Source of the DNA: Gammaproteobacteria bacterium
GTDB lineage: Bacteria > Pseudomonadota > Gammaproteobacteria > Steroidobacterales > Steroidobacteraceae
Reading direction: 5' to 3'
Length of the DNA stretch: 63,540 nt
Assembly: GCA_019247195.1 (NCBI GenBank)
Contig: JAFAPI010000233.1
Span: 1-63,540 of the forward strand
The notes below the pieces were generated by a model, which saw only the letters and a program-made list of their open reading frames with translations, was not told the DNA's origin and did no database searches. Positions within the stretch are counted from its first letter, which is position 1, and every line of letters starts with the position of its first letter. The position numbers and the translations under genes are program-made. This document shows positions 1-8,885 of the stretch, one piece after another.

Positions 1-243
1 CCAGTGCTCGGGCAATTGCCCGCCGGTCGGGGCCACGCCGATGACGAGAGAGCCCGCGCCGCGCGCGGCCGCCTCGCCCGGGGAGAGCCGCGGCAGCCCC
101 AGGCTGATGCGTCCGTCGCGGTGCGACCACTCCCCCAGCACCGCCTCAGGACTCCAGTCGCGCAGCCCGAATGCGGTCTTGCAGTCGGTGGGGAGGCGTG
201 CGTCACCGAGGTAGAGGAGATACGGCTTGCGGAGCTGCTGCAT
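1..243 (-). CDS. dgcN: DgcN-like (DUF1611) N-acetyltransferase, 3' end cut by window
   Basis: The first 81 codons of a gene whose 3' end lies beyond the left edge. The N-terminus reads MQQLRKPYLLYLGDARLP, followed by KTAFGLRDW and GLPRLSPGEAAARGA, the typical opening of the DUF1611 family. DgcN acetylates D-glutamate in D-amino-acid use and is usually paired with the epimerase DgcA, which would lie outside the window. The ATG at 243 has a GGGGAG ribosome site inside the end of the upstream DUF5996 gene and sits 3 bases after its stop, so the two are probably one transcript. The family is clear; the exact substrate is inferred. Confidence 0.82.
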   Translation of the reverse strand, partial: MQQLRKPYLLYLGDARLPTDCKTAFGLRDWSPEAVLGEWSHRDGRISLGLPRLSPGEAAARGAGSLVIGVAPTGGQLPEHW

Positions 244-246
244 GCC

Positions 247-1185
247 TCACTCCCCGGGCAGGGGCCGCACGCGACCGGGCACGCCGAGCGGGCACTCCAG
301 TGCGCGCTCCCAGTCCGCGCCGTCGGCGGCGGCGCGATAGCTCGCACTCAGAAAATCCAGCAGCAGGCCGTCCGGGTCCGTGGCAGCGCGCACGCGCTCA
401 TAGGGCAGGACGAACTCGCGCAGGGCCGGCTCGTAACGTGCACCGGGTGGCAACGGGTGCGTGGAAAAGCCGGGCGGCTCGGGGTACGCGTAGGAATAGA
501 ACACCGCCTCGGGACAGGAGGCGTTGCCGGGCCAGAAGCCGGCGCTGCTAACCTCGTGCGAGTAGGCCTCGCGCGCGACCGCATCCGGCAGGCCGGGGAC
601 CCCGCCCGGGTGCGGCGGTGCGATGCGGCCGGAGAATCGGGTTACCGCCAGATCGAAGCTGCCCCAGAAGAAGTGCACCGGACTCACCTTGCCGAGGAAC
701 CCGGAGCGGAACAACTTGAGCACCCGGTCGGCCCGCAGCAGCACGCGGTGAAAGCGCTGCACGGCGGCCGGGTCGTAAGCGCGGTGCTGGCGGTCCTGCG
801 AAAAGGGGATGGCATCGGGCAGCTCGCACGGACGCTCGTTGAGGGTCAGCCGGATGTTGAACGAGCGCAGCAGCTCGAGCGTGCCGGCGTAGAAGTGCGC
901 GACGGACTGCGGCCCGAGCCGCAGCGAGGCGTCCACCCCCGCACTGCTGCGCGCCTGCAGCCGGTGGTCGAGAAAGTCGAACTCGAGCTCGATGACCTCC
1001 GGGTCAGCCGGGATCGGCGAGGTCGTCAGCCCGCGCGCCGATACGTAGAGGGGAACCTGCCAGCTGTGATTGACCCAGGGGGTCAGGGCGAGGCGCACCT
1101 TCCCGACCACCTGCGTCAGCAGCTGCAGCGTCTCGAGCGTCTCGCGCCAGTCGCTGTAGGGCAGTTCGGGCCAGGCCGCATTCAT
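247..1185 (-). CDS. DUF5996 family protein
   Basis: A 312-residue protein matching the DUF5996 family over its whole length. Conserved blocks include KVRLALTPWVNHSWQVPLY near residue 30, the SPVHFFWGSFDLAVTRFSGR block in the middle, and EAYSHEVSSAGFWPG after it. The function of the family is not known to me. The ATG at 1185 was chosen over an upstream in-frame codon at 1254 because the residues before MNAAWPEL look non-coding. It is followed by the dgcN-like gene after 3 bases. Confidence 0.82.
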   Translation of the reverse strand: MNAAWPELPYSDWRETLETLQLLTQVVGKVRLALTPWVNHSWQVPLYVSARGLTTSPIPADPEVIELEFDFLDHRLQARSSAGVDASLRLGPQSVAHFYAGTLELLRSFNIRLTLNERPCELPDAIPFSQDRQHRAYDPAAVQRFHRVLLRADRVLKLFRSGFLGKVSPVHFFWGSFDLAVTRFSGRIAPPHPGGVPGLPDAVAREAYSHEVSSAGFWPGNASCPEAVFYSYAYPEPPGFSTHPLPPGARYEPALREFVLPYERVRAATDPDGLLLDFLSASYRAAADGADWERALECPLGVPGRVRPLPGE

Positions 1186-1315
1186 CCGGGCACATCCTGT
1201 CGAGCGGAGCCCAAGTATAGGAGGTTCGCCCCACGGGACAGCGACGCGGGCCACGCCGGCTGCCCTGGCCGCACCTCCTGCGCTAGTCTCGGCGGACCTT
1301 CACGGCCTTCACGCC

Positions 1316-2764
1316 ATGCGATTTGGCTTCGAGCACAGCTACGCCGCGCTGCCGGCCCGCCTCCACACCCGCGTCGCTCCGACCTCGGTCGCGGCCCCGC
1401 AGCTGGTGGTGTACAACGCGCCGCTGGCGGAAGACCTGGGTCTGCGCCTGGCAGGCGCGGAGGCCGCGGCGATCTTCTCCGGCAACACCCCGCCCGAGGA
1501 CGCCGACCTGCTGGCGATGGCCTATGCCGGCCACCAGTTCGGGGTTTTCGTGCCGAGCCTCGGTGATGGCCGCGCGGTCCTGCTCGGGGAGCTGCGCGGC
1601 CGCGACGGGATCCTGCGCGATGTGCAGCTGAAGGGCTCGGGGCGCACGCCCTTCTCGCGCAACGGTGACGGGCGGGCGGCCCTCGGTCCGATGCTGCGCG
1701 AGTACCTGCTGAGTGAGGCCATGCATGCGCTGGGCATTCCCACCACGCGCTCGCTCGCGGTGGTGGCGACCGGCGAGCGGGTATATCGCGAGGAGCCCTT
1801 GCCGGGAGCCGTACTGACGCGGGTCGCGCAGAGTCACATCCGGGTGGGCACGTTCCAGTATTTCGCCGCCCGCGGCGATCAGGAGGCGGTGCGCGCCCTG
1901 CTCGACTATGTCATCGCCCGCCACTATCCGGACCTGCGGGAGGCGGCGGTCCCGGCGCTGGCCTTGCTGAGCGCCGTCACCCAGCGGCAGGCAGCCCTCA
2001 TCGCCGAGTGGCTGCGTGTCGGGTTCATCCACGGCGTGATGAACACGGACAATATGTCGGTCGCGGGCGAAACCATCGACTACGGACCGTGCGCATTCAT
2101 GGACCATTACGACCCGCGCACCGTATTCAGCTCCATCGACCACGGCGGACGTTACGCGTACGCCAACCAGGCGGTCATCGCGCAATGGAACCTGGCGCGT
2201 CTGGCGGAGACGCTGCTGCCCTTTATCGATGCCGATGAGGCCAGAGCGGTACAGCAGGCCCGCGAGGTACTCGACCCCTTCGTCGCCGACGTTGACGGCC
2301 ACTTCCTCACCGGCATGCGGCGCCGGCTGGGCTTTTCGACCGCTCGCCCTGAGGACGCGGCGCTGGTCAGGCAGCTGCTGGATGTCCTGCAGCGTGCCCA
2401 GGCGGACTGGACGCTGACACTGCGTGCCCTGGCCGACGTCGCCGCGAGTCCCGATGCTGCGCCCACTGGAGAGCTGCCGGGGGAGCTCGGACCGTGGCTG
2501 CAGGCCTGGCGGGCGCGACTGGCGGAGGACCCGCTGACGCCCGCGGAGCGGGCCCGGGGCATGCGCGCGCTCAGTCCCGCCTACATTCCGCGCAATCATC
2601 GCGTGCAGGCGGCGCTGGATGCCGCCGAGGCGGGCGACTACCAACCGTTCCACACGCTGCTCTCAGTCGTGCAACGCCCGTACGATGAGCAGCCGGATCG
2701 TAGGGCTTATCGCTGCCCGCCACGCCCGGAGGAGCGGGTGCTACAGACCTTCTGCGGCACCTGA
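1316..2764 (+). CDS. selO: Protein adenylyltransferase SelO (YdiU family)
   Basis: A pseudokinase-fold enzyme of 482 residues that transfers AMP from ATP to Ser, Thr or Tyr of target proteins, linked to redox stress. Visible family blocks are AYAGHQFGVFVPSLGDGRA, KGSGRTPFSRNGDGRAALGP and REYLLSEAMHALGIPTTRSL, with the metal/catalytic segment HGVMNTDNMSVAGETIDYGP. It ends in a Cys-Gly-Thr tail like other bacterial SelO proteins, without a selenocysteine. Its last 24 bases overlap tail-to-tail with the next gene on the other strand. Confidence 0.95.
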   Translation: MRFGFEHSYAALPARLHTRVAPTSVAAPQLVVYNAPLAEDLGLRLAGAEAAAIFSGNTPPEDADLLAMAYAGHQFGVFVPSLGDGRAVLLGELRGRDGILRDVQLKGSGRTPFSRNGDGRAALGPMLREYLLSEAMHALGIPTTRSLAVVATGERVYREEPLPGAVLTRVAQSHIRVGTFQYFAARGDQEAVRALLDYVIARHYPDLREAAVPALALLSAVTQRQAALIAEWLRVGFIHGVMNTDNMSVAGETIDYGPCAFMDHYDPRTVFSSIDHGGRYAYANQAVIAQWNLARLAETLLPFIDADEARAVQQAREVLDPFVADVDGHFLTGMRRRLGFSTARPEDAALVRQLLDVLQRAQADWTLTLRALADVAASPDAAPTGELPGELGPWLQAWRARLAEDPLTPAERARGMRALSPAYIPRNHRVQAALDAAEAGDYQPFHTLLSVVQRPYDEQPDRRAYRCPPRPEERVLQTFCGT

Positions 2765-3724
2765 GCCGGTCACCTTCGCCCGCCCGAGTGCCTCCTGGAT
2801 CATGGCGATGTGCTCAGGCCCTACCCCGCAGCAGCCGCCGACGGTGTCGGCTCCGTCCCGAAGCCACTGCCAGACCCAGCGCAGATACTGCGGCGGATCC
2901 AGATCCGCGCGCAGCGCACTCAGGCCGGCGTTCGCGGCCGCGGTCTGCCCCTGCGGGGCGAACGCATTGGCGTAGCCGCCCAGCCGCACGTCTGCGGTCG
3001 CCGTCGCGTCGAGCGTGCGCCGGGCGGCGGGCATCGCGCGCGCGATGACCTCCGGTTGGCAGCAGTTAAATAGCACGGCCTGCGCACCGCGTTGCGCGGC
3101 GTGCGCCACGGCCATCGTCACGGACTCGCCGGAGCGCAGCTGGGGTTCTGCGCTGCTCGTGGGTTCGTCCGCCAGCGTATAGGACACCCACCAGGGATGA
3201 CGGCTGTGGGACACGCGTTCCTGCATGAGCTCCATTTCGGCCCCCGAGCTCACGGTCTCGGAGAGCCAGAGATCGACGTATGGCTCCAGCGCCGCCACCA
3301 GGCGCGCGAGCACTGGGCGCGCCTCATCCACGTCGAACAGATCCGGCCGGTAGGAGCCACATACCGGGGGCAGCGAGCCAGCGACCCGCACCGGCCCGGG
3401 TGCTTCGTCGGCGGCCTCGCGCGCCAGACTGCCTGCGAGCGCAGCCAGGCGCGACCCATCGCGCGCGAAGCGATCCGGTCCGATATGAAACGGTACCAGG
3501 GCGTAGCTGTTGGTGGTGATGACCTGCGCACCGGCGCGGATGTAGCTGCGATGGACTTCGCTGACGAACGCCGGCCCTTCCATCAACGCCAGGGCAGACC
3601 ACTCGGGCTGGCGAAACGGTGCGCCGCGCCGCAACAACTCACGGCCCGTGCCACCGTCCAGCAGCAGAATGGGCCGGTTCTCAGGCGCGCGGTGCGCGGC
3701 GGAGCGATCACGGTGAGGGGGCAC
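2741..3724 (-). CDS. Homocysteine S-methyltransferase family protein
   Basis: A TIM-barrel methyltransferase of about 327 residues that moves a methyl group from a donor such as S-methylmethionine or a betaine to homocysteine. It opens with LLLDGGTGREL and carries the zinc-binding cysteines in LFNCCQPEVI and, near the end, TVGGCCGVGPEHI. It is closest in shape to MmuM/YbgG, but the donor cannot be read from sequence. No ATG lies before the first conserved block; GTG codons at 3724 and 3760 are both possible. It overlaps the 3' end of selO by 24 bases. Confidence 0.85.
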   Translation of the reverse strand: MPPHRDRSAAHRAPENRPILLLDGGTGRELLRRGAPFRQPEWSALALMEGPAFVSEVHRSYIRAGAQVITTNSYALVPFHIGPDRFARDGSRLAALAGSLAREAADEAPGPVRVAGSLPPVCGSYRPDLFDVDEARPVLARLVAALEPYVDLWLSETVSSGAEMELMQERVSHSRHPWWVSYTLADEPTSSAEPQLRSGESVTMAVAHAAQRGAQAVLFNCCQPEVIARAMPAARRTLDATATADVRLGGYANAFAPQGQTAAANAGLSALRADLDPPQYLRWVWQWLRDGADTVGGCCGVGPEHIAMIQEALGRAKVTGSGAAEGL

Positions 3725-3786
3725 GCCGCCAGTGTAGCGGCGCGGCAGCGCGGCCGACACGGCCGCGGGGCGTGTGGTGCAGCAGC

Positions 3787-4146
3787 TCAGTGCGAGCTGT
3801 GGAAGGCGCGTCCCACTTGGGAGAAGAGCGCCTGCGCGGTCTGTCCCTGCGCCTTGAGGGAGCGCGTCGCGCGCTCACCCTGACCGGGAATCGCCTTGGC
3901 GAAGGCACGGTGAGCCCGCGCGGTATCGCCGGCGAGGTCGTAGCACTCGGCCGCCGCCTGATAGTCCCGCTGCGCGTAGAGGGAGTCGGCGATTGCGACG
4001 GCATCGGGTGCGCTCAGCAGCTCACAGGCATGCGCCTCCTGGGCGGGCGACTCGACCGCCAGCACCAGACCCAGGAGCGCGGCCGCCACCGCGATGACGG
4101 GGCGGTAGCGCACACGATGCTCCCGCGCTGAGACCTGACTCCACAT
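3787..4146 (-). CDS. Small secreted protein of unknown function
   Basis: 119 residues from an ATG. Residues 15-36 form a signal peptide ending near PAQEAHA. The mature part has two Cys (CELL and ECYD) and a helical pattern with QRDYQAAAECYDLAGD, which resembles one TPR-like helical hairpin. I do not recognise a named family. It stands alone between the methyltransferase and the iron exporter. Confidence 0.6.
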   Translation of the reverse strand: MWSQVSAREHRVRYRPVIAVAAALLGLVLAVESPAQEAHACELLSAPDAVAIADSLYAQRDYQAAAECYDLAGDTARAHRAFAKAIPGQGERATRSLKAQGQTAQALFSQVGRAFHSSH

Positions 4147-4348
4147 CTTCCCGACCTCCGCCTCGCCTGCGGCCTACAGGGCTGTTAGCCGCTGCGAAAC
4201 CAGGTCCTACCTTAGATGCGGGGCAGTCGCGCGGACACTCCCGCCCGGGCCTGCCGCCCAGGCGCGCAAGAGCCAGAGGGCACTCTCCCGGCCGAGAGAG
4301 ACGGGTGGCGTCCACAGTCGCGCGAGCGCGCAGCCCGGCCCCCATTCG

Positions 4349-5470
4349 TCAGGACAGCGATACCCCGAGCACGGCGCCGATGCCGTAGGTCAGTGCCGCG
4401 GCGGCGCAGCCGAAGAGCACCTGGCGAAGGGCAGAGAAGAGCGGTCCGCGCCCGTTGAAGAGCGAAGTGGCGAGGCCCACGACACTCAGGGCCACCGCGC
4501 TCGCGGCCGTGCTCGCCAGTACCGCCGCCCGCCCCTGCAGCCATATAAAAGGAATCACCGGAAACACCGCGCCGGTCGCGAACAGCGCGAACGAGGTGAG
4601 TGCGGCAGCGAGGGGATTGCCACCGAGCTCCTGGGGGTCGATGCCGAGCTCCTCGCGGGCGAGCGTATCGAGCGCGGTCTTCTTGTCGCGCATCAGCTGC
4701 GCGGCGATGCGCTCGGCGTCGGGCTTCGGCAGGCCTTTCGCCTGGTAGATCAGGGCCAGCTCGTGCTGCTCGGCCTGCGGGGTCTGCTCGATCTCTTCGG
4801 CTTCGCGCGCCAGCTGGGTATGGGCGAGCTCGCGCGCATTGGTCACGGAGAGCCATTCCCCGAGCGCCATCGAGGAGGCGCCCGCCACCAGCCCCGCCAG
4901 ACCGGTGAGCAGTATCGACCTGCCGGCGGCACCCGCCCCCGCCACGGCCATCAACAGGCAGAAATTCGATACCAGCCCATCGTTGGCGCCCAGCACCGCG
5001 GCGCGCAGGTTGTTGCCGGATGTGCCCCGGTGCCAGGGTTCTGCCTGGGCGATGTCTGCGCCGGTGACCGCGCCAGCGCCGGGGGCGCGCGCCATCTCCT
5101 GCACCACGGCAGCGTGACCGCGCTCGTCCGCCGCCAGGGCGCGCGCATCCGACTGCGCGGCGTATTTGTTGCGATCGGCAAACTCCGCGGCGGCGATGGT
5201 CGGCATGACGAACTGCGGACCGAAGCGCCGCGCCAGCTGCCCCAGGAAGCGGGTCCGCAGGCTCGGCGCGTGAGTCTCGACCTCGATGCCCGCGCGCTGC
5301 AGCTTGCGGCGCCAGAAGTCCGCGTGCTTAAGCTCGGCCTGCGCGAGCTGACGGAACAGGTCCCTGCGGACGGGGTCGCGCTCTGCCTCAGCGAGCCGCT
5401 CGTAGAGCGCCGCCCCGTCGAGCTCGTCGCGAAGGTTGCGCCGCAGGCGCTGCAGTTCTTGAGGATTCAT
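4349..5470 (-). CDS. mbfA: MbfA-type iron exporter: ferritin-like domain fused to VIT1/CCC1 transporter
   Basis: 373 residues. The N-terminal 130 residues form a ferritin-like di-iron domain with E16, E46-x-x-H49, E96 and E116-x-x-H119. From about residue 150 a VIT1/CCC1 membrane domain begins with NNLRAAVLGANDGLVSNF, with further hydrophobic spans up to the C-terminus. In rhizobia such fusions (MbfA) export iron and protect against peroxide. No regulator or Irr-type site could be recognised nearby. The start is an ATG with a weak ribosome site. Confidence 0.88.
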   Translation of the reverse strand: MNPQELQRLRRNLRDELDGAALYERLAEAERDPVRRDLFRQLAQAELKHADFWRRKLQRAGIEVETHAPSLRTRFLGQLARRFGPQFVMPTIAAAEFADRNKYAAQSDARALAADERGHAAVVQEMARAPGAGAVTGADIAQAEPWHRGTSGNNLRAAVLGANDGLVSNFCLLMAVAGAGAAGRSILLTGLAGLVAGASSMALGEWLSVTNARELAHTQLAREAEEIEQTPQAEQHELALIYQAKGLPKPDAERIAAQLMRDKKTALDTLAREELGIDPQELGGNPLAAALTSFALFATGAVFPVIPFIWLQGRAAVLASTAASAVALSVVGLATSLFNGRGPLFSALRQVLFGCAAAALTYGIGAVLGVSLS

Positions 5471-5557
5471 GGTCTTTGTCGATCAGGGGGCGAGTGCCTC
5501 CGACTCACGCACCTATGCTAGCGCGCCCGCGCTACCCGAACTCGCTAAGCTTCCCCC

Positions 5558-6019
5558 ATGCCCGTGAGCGCCGGTCTCTTGCTGCATCGAGTTCGCGAGG
5601 CGCGCATCGAGGTCTTCCTCGTGCATCCGGGTGGACCGTTCTGGAAACACAAGGATGCGGGGTCGTGGGGCGTCCCGAAGGGACTGCTCAGCCCGGGCGA
5701 GGATCCGCTGGCGGGTGCCCGGCGCGAGTTTCTCGAGGAGACCGGTTTCGACCCCAGCGCCTTCGGCACCCCGCAGGATCTGGGCTCCTTTCCCCTGCGC
5801 AGCGGCAAGCAGCTGCGTGTCTTCGCCGTCGCCGGGGACTGTGATCCGGCGGCGCTGCGCAGCAACCTGTGCACGATCGAGTGGCCTCCCCGCTCGGGCC
5901 GGCCAGTGCAGATTCCGGAGGTCGATCGGGGCGCCTGGTTCGGGCCCGAGGAGGCGCGCGGCAAGATCCTCACGGCCCAGCGGCCCGTGCTGGAACGGTT
6001 CTATGCCGGTCGTTGCTGA
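5558..6019 (+). CDS. NUDIX hydrolase
   Basis: 153 residues with a complete NUDIX box: G42, E48, R56-E57 and E60-E61-x-G63 in the spacing GX5EX7REUXEEXGU. The segment WKHKDAGSWGVPKGLLSPGE is typical of small stand-alone NUDIX proteins that cleave nucleoside-diphosphate-linked substrates. The exact substrate cannot be read. It faces the SemiSWEET gene tail to tail with 4 bases between the stops. Confidence 0.9.
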   Translation: MPVSAGLLLHRVREARIEVFLVHPGGPFWKHKDAGSWGVPKGLLSPGEDPLAGARREFLEETGFDPSAFGTPQDLGSFPLRSGKQLRVFAVAGDCDPAALRSNLCTIEWPPRSGRPVQIPEVDRGAWFGPEEARGKILTAQRPVLERFYAGRC

Positions 6020-6023
6020 GGTC

Positions 6024-6275
6024 TCAGCCGTGCCTCACCTTGAGCAGGAGAATGGTCGCAGCCAGCAGAAAGGTCACGAGATTGGCCAGCACGATCGGCC
6101 ACGAGCGCGCCGCCAGTCCATACACGAACCAGAGCAACACACCCGCGGTGAAGCTGCAATACATCCAGAAGGAGATGCCGCGCGTATCGCGCGTCCGAAC
6201 CGTCTGCAGCGCCTGCGGAACGAAGGCGCCGGTGGTCAGCACCGCGGCCGCGTAACCGAGCCAATCCGGATGCAT
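6024..6275 (-). CDS. SemiSWEET family sugar transporter
   Basis: An 83-residue protein with three hydrophobic spans, the half-size unit of SWEET transporters that works as a dimer. The PQ-loop-like signature GAFVPQALQTVRTRDTRGIS follows the first span, with the second and third spans at about 38-56 and 62-79. The ATG at 6275 gives the usual short N-terminus; an upstream start at 6329 adds a charged stretch that does not look like a SemiSWEET. Confidence 0.85.
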   Translation of the reverse strand: MHPDWLGYAAAVLTTGAFVPQALQTVRTRDTRGISFWMYCSFTAGVLLWFVYGLAARSWPIVLANLVTFLLAATILLLKVRHG

Positions 6276-6435
6276 TCTTCTTCCTGCCTGGTCCCGCGCC
6301 AGCCTAACCGATAAGGTCTGCGCAGGCACTGGTGTGGCTCCCGCGCCGACGGCGGAAGTGGGTGCGGGCCAGCTGCCGCCGCCGCGCGGGCGGTGCTAGG
6401 TTGGCCGGCAATGGTTGGAGCTGCGAGGAGTCGAG

Positions 6436-6810
6436 ATGATCGCGCATACATCCCTGCCGGTGAGCAACGTCGCTCGCTCGAAAGAGTTCTACGCACGCGT
6501 GCTCGCCCCGCTTGGCTATCACAACAACATGCAGTTCGAGGATGCCGCGGGATTCAATGACGGCAAGAACACCGATTTCTGGATCGGCAAGAAGAGCCCG
6601 ATCGTGCCGCTGCACCTGGCGTTCGAGGCCAGCAGCGCCGAGCAGGTGCAGAATTTTCACCGCGCCGCGCTCGCCGCCGGGGCGCGGGACAACGGTGCGC
6701 CAGGCTATCGTGACTACTGGCCGGGCTACTACGCAGCCTTCGCCCTCGACCCGGACGGTCACAACATCGAGGCGGTATGGTATGACTACGCGCGCGCGCG
6801 CCGCGAGTGA
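6436..6810 (+). CDS. VOC family (glyoxalase-fold) protein
   Basis: 124 residues of the vicinal-oxygen-chelate fold. It opens with HTSLPVSNVARSKEFYARVL and ends with the second metal motif DPDGHNIEAVWYD. The ATG at 6436 has a GAGGAG ribosome site 6 bases upstream; an in-frame TTG at 6415 is less likely. Similar proteins are often annotated as glyoxalase or lactoylglutathione-lyase-like, but the substrate is unknown. Confidence 0.85.
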   Translation: MIAHTSLPVSNVARSKEFYARVLAPLGYHNNMQFEDAAGFNDGKNTDFWIGKKSPIVPLHLAFEASSAEQVQNFHRAALAAGARDNGAPGYRDYWPGYYAAFALDPDGHNIEAVWYDYARARRE

Positions 6811-6816
6811 GCGCGC

Positions 6817-7074
6817 TCAGAATTCGTAGTCGGACTCGCTCCCGTCGAGGGCCGCGAACTCGGCCCGCAGCCGCTCGCGGTTGGCGATGTAGGCGATCTG
6901 CGCCTCCTCGAGCTGACGCAGGGTGCGGTTCTTGGCCCCCCCCGTGCTCGGCAGGGAACGCTGGCGTGCGAGCAAAGCCTCGCACTGCTTGATCTCGCGT
7001 TCGGTGCGCTCGAGCTGGTCCAGGACCACCGAGCGCTGCGCCATCACCGCCTCACCCCGGAAAAAAGTCTCCAT
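6817..7074 (-). CDS. Small coiled-coil protein of unknown function
   Basis: 85 residues, hydrophilic and helical, with heptad-like runs in LDQLERTEREIKQCEALLARQ and LRQLEEAQIAYIANRERL. The ATG at 7074 has a GGAG site 8-9 bases upstream and is preferred over an in-frame GTG at 7086. No named family recognised. It is transcribed away from the lipase, so the 248 bases between them should hold two divergent promoters. Confidence 0.55.
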   Translation of the reverse strand: METFFRGEAVMAQRSVVLDQLERTEREIKQCEALLARQRSLPSTGGAKNRTLRQLEEAQIAYIANRERLRAEFAALDGSESDYEF

Positions 7075-7322
7075 AGCCCACTCCACAGACCGAACCCGCA
7101 GCCGAGCTATTTCTGCACGTTTTTTCTGTCGCTGACCAGCGTCAGTGTGGACTTCGCAGCGTAGGCTTTTTCTCGGGCATGCGTGGGAAGTGTCTGAGAC
7201 GTGAGCGTTGCCGTGGCTGTAGGCCTATTCCGACCCACGCTGCCGGGCGATATGAATCGGCCGGACGGGAGAGATTGCCGTACGGTACCCAAAGCCGTGG
7301 GCCCGGGTGAGGAAAAGCATCG

Positions 7323-8873
7323 ATGAGGCGCTGGACGGGGGCCGCTGCGGCCCTGACAGGGACGTTGGTCGCGCTCGGCCTGCTCGCCGGCTGTGGCGGG
7401 GGCGGCGGTCGCTCCGACTCCGGCCCCAGCTCCCCGCCCGCGCGCGGCACCCTGCTGCAGAACGTGCCGCAGCTGCTGTCGACCGTCACGACTTCGACGC
7501 TCCTGATCGAACTCAACAGTGCCGCCGCCAATCAGCAGATCCTTGCCCTGAGCGGACCGCCCACCTGCGACTTCCTCATGTACCACATCGAGTATGAGAC
7601 GGTTGGCGGGAGCGATGAGCCGACCACAGCATCCGCCGCACTGATGGTCCCGACCGGCGCCGGCGCGATCTGCACTGGCTCGCGGCCGATCCTCCTGTAC
7701 GCGCACGGCACGAGCACCGACCGGGGTTTCAACATGGCTGACATGCAGAACTCCGAGACGCTGCTGCTGGCGGCGCTGTTCGCCGCGCAGGGCTATATCG
7801 TCGTGGCTCCGAACTATGCCGGCTACGACACCTCGGATCTGCCATACCATCCCTACCTCATTGCCGACCAGCAGTCGAAGGACATGATCGATGCGCTGAC
7901 GGCGGCGCGCACCGCGTTGCCGCTCGCCTCCGCGACGCTCACCAGAGATGACGGCCGGCTCTACCTCACCGGCTATTCCGAGGGGGGCTACGTCGCGCTG
8001 GCGACCGAGCACGCCATGCAGGCGGCGGGTGCCACGGTCACCGCGGCGGCGCCGATGTCGGGCCCGTACGCGCTGGCAGCCTTTGCCGATGCGGTCTTCT
8101 ACGGCGAGGTCAACGGCGGCGGTCCGGTGTCGACCACGCTGCTGATCACGGCCTACCAGCACGCCTACCAGAACGTGTACGCGAGCGCCGGCGACGTGTT
8201 TGAGGCACCTTACGCCGCGGGCATCGAGACGCTGCTGCCTAGCACCGAGACCCGCAGCCAGCTCTACGCGGAGGGCAAGCTGCCGCAGTACGCGGTGTTC
8301 AGTCTGACCCCCCCGGCACCGCAGTACGCCAGCCTCACCCCGCCGCAGCAGCCCGCGGCGCTGGCGCCGGTATTCGCGCTCGGCTTCGGTGCCGGCAACC
8401 TCATAACCAACAGTTTCCGGCTGACGTATCTGCAGGATGCGCAGGCCCACCCAGACGGCGGTTTCCCCACCCTCACCGACGCCGCACCGCCGAGCAGCCC
8501 CCAGCTGCCCTTCCGCGCCGACCTGGCGCGCAACGACCTGCGAGTCTTCACGCCCACGGCGCCCACCCTGCTGTGCGGGGGCGACCTCGACCCGGTGGTG
8601 TTCTGGCTCAACACGCAGCTCATGCAGGCCTACTGGGCCCGGCAGTCCCCCGGTGGGGTGCCGGTCACCGTGCTCGACCTCGAGTCGAGCCCGAGTGGCA
8701 GCTACGCGCCGCTGCAGCAGGGTTTCGAGGCCGCCAAAGCCGCCGTGGCCGCCGATGCGATCGCGCACGGAGCCACCGATGGCGGCGCGCGCGCGGTGTT
8801 CGAGGCCTATCACGTGCAGCTGGTCGCGCCATTTTGTCTGGCCGCGGCGAAGTCGTTCATCCAGTCCCACTGA
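7323..8873 (+). CDS. Secreted alpha/beta-hydrolase lipoprotein (secretory lipase type)
   Basis: 516 residues with a lipoprotein signal whose lipobox LAGC places the lipidated Cys at residue 24, followed by a Gly-rich linker. The catalytic serine lies in GYSEGG (S219) and an oxyanion-type LLYAHGTST motif is near residue 125. The layout resembles fungal-type secretory lipases found in many gammaproteobacteria. It probably acts on extracellular esters while tethered to the envelope. TGAGGAAAAGC precedes the ATG. Confidence 0.82.
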   Translation: MRRWTGAAAALTGTLVALGLLAGCGGGGGRSDSGPSSPPARGTLLQNVPQLLSTVTTSTLLIELNSAAANQQILALSGPPTCDFLMYHIEYETVGGSDEPTTASAALMVPTGAGAICTGSRPILLYAHGTSTDRGFNMADMQNSETLLLAALFAAQGYIVVAPNYAGYDTSDLPYHPYLIADQQSKDMIDALTAARTALPLASATLTRDDGRLYLTGYSEGGYVALATEHAMQAAGATVTAAAPMSGPYALAAFADAVFYGEVNGGGPVSTTLLITAYQHAYQNVYASAGDVFEAPYAAGIETLLPSTETRSQLYAEGKLPQYAVFSLTPPAPQYASLTPPQQPAALAPVFALGFGAGNLITNSFRLTYLQDAQAHPDGGFPTLTDAAPPSSPQLPFRADLARNDLRVFTPTAPTLLCGGDLDPVVFWLNTQLMQAYWARQSPGGVPVTVLDLESSPSGSYAPLQQGFEAAKAAVAADAIAHGATDGGARAVFEAYHVQLVAPFCLAAAKSFIQSH

Positions 8874-8885
8874 GTCGCGGCCGCC

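Noticed and set aside
1283-2653. A 456-residue frame antisense to selO
   Set aside because: No domain; mirror of SelO codons.
2741-3724. SAM riboswitch upstream of the homocysteine methyltransferase
   Set aside because: No conserved SAM-riboswitch core could be found in the short upstream region.
7107-8870. A 587-residue frame antisense to the lipase gene
   Set aside because: Low-complexity Arg/Gly/Val composition, no start site support.
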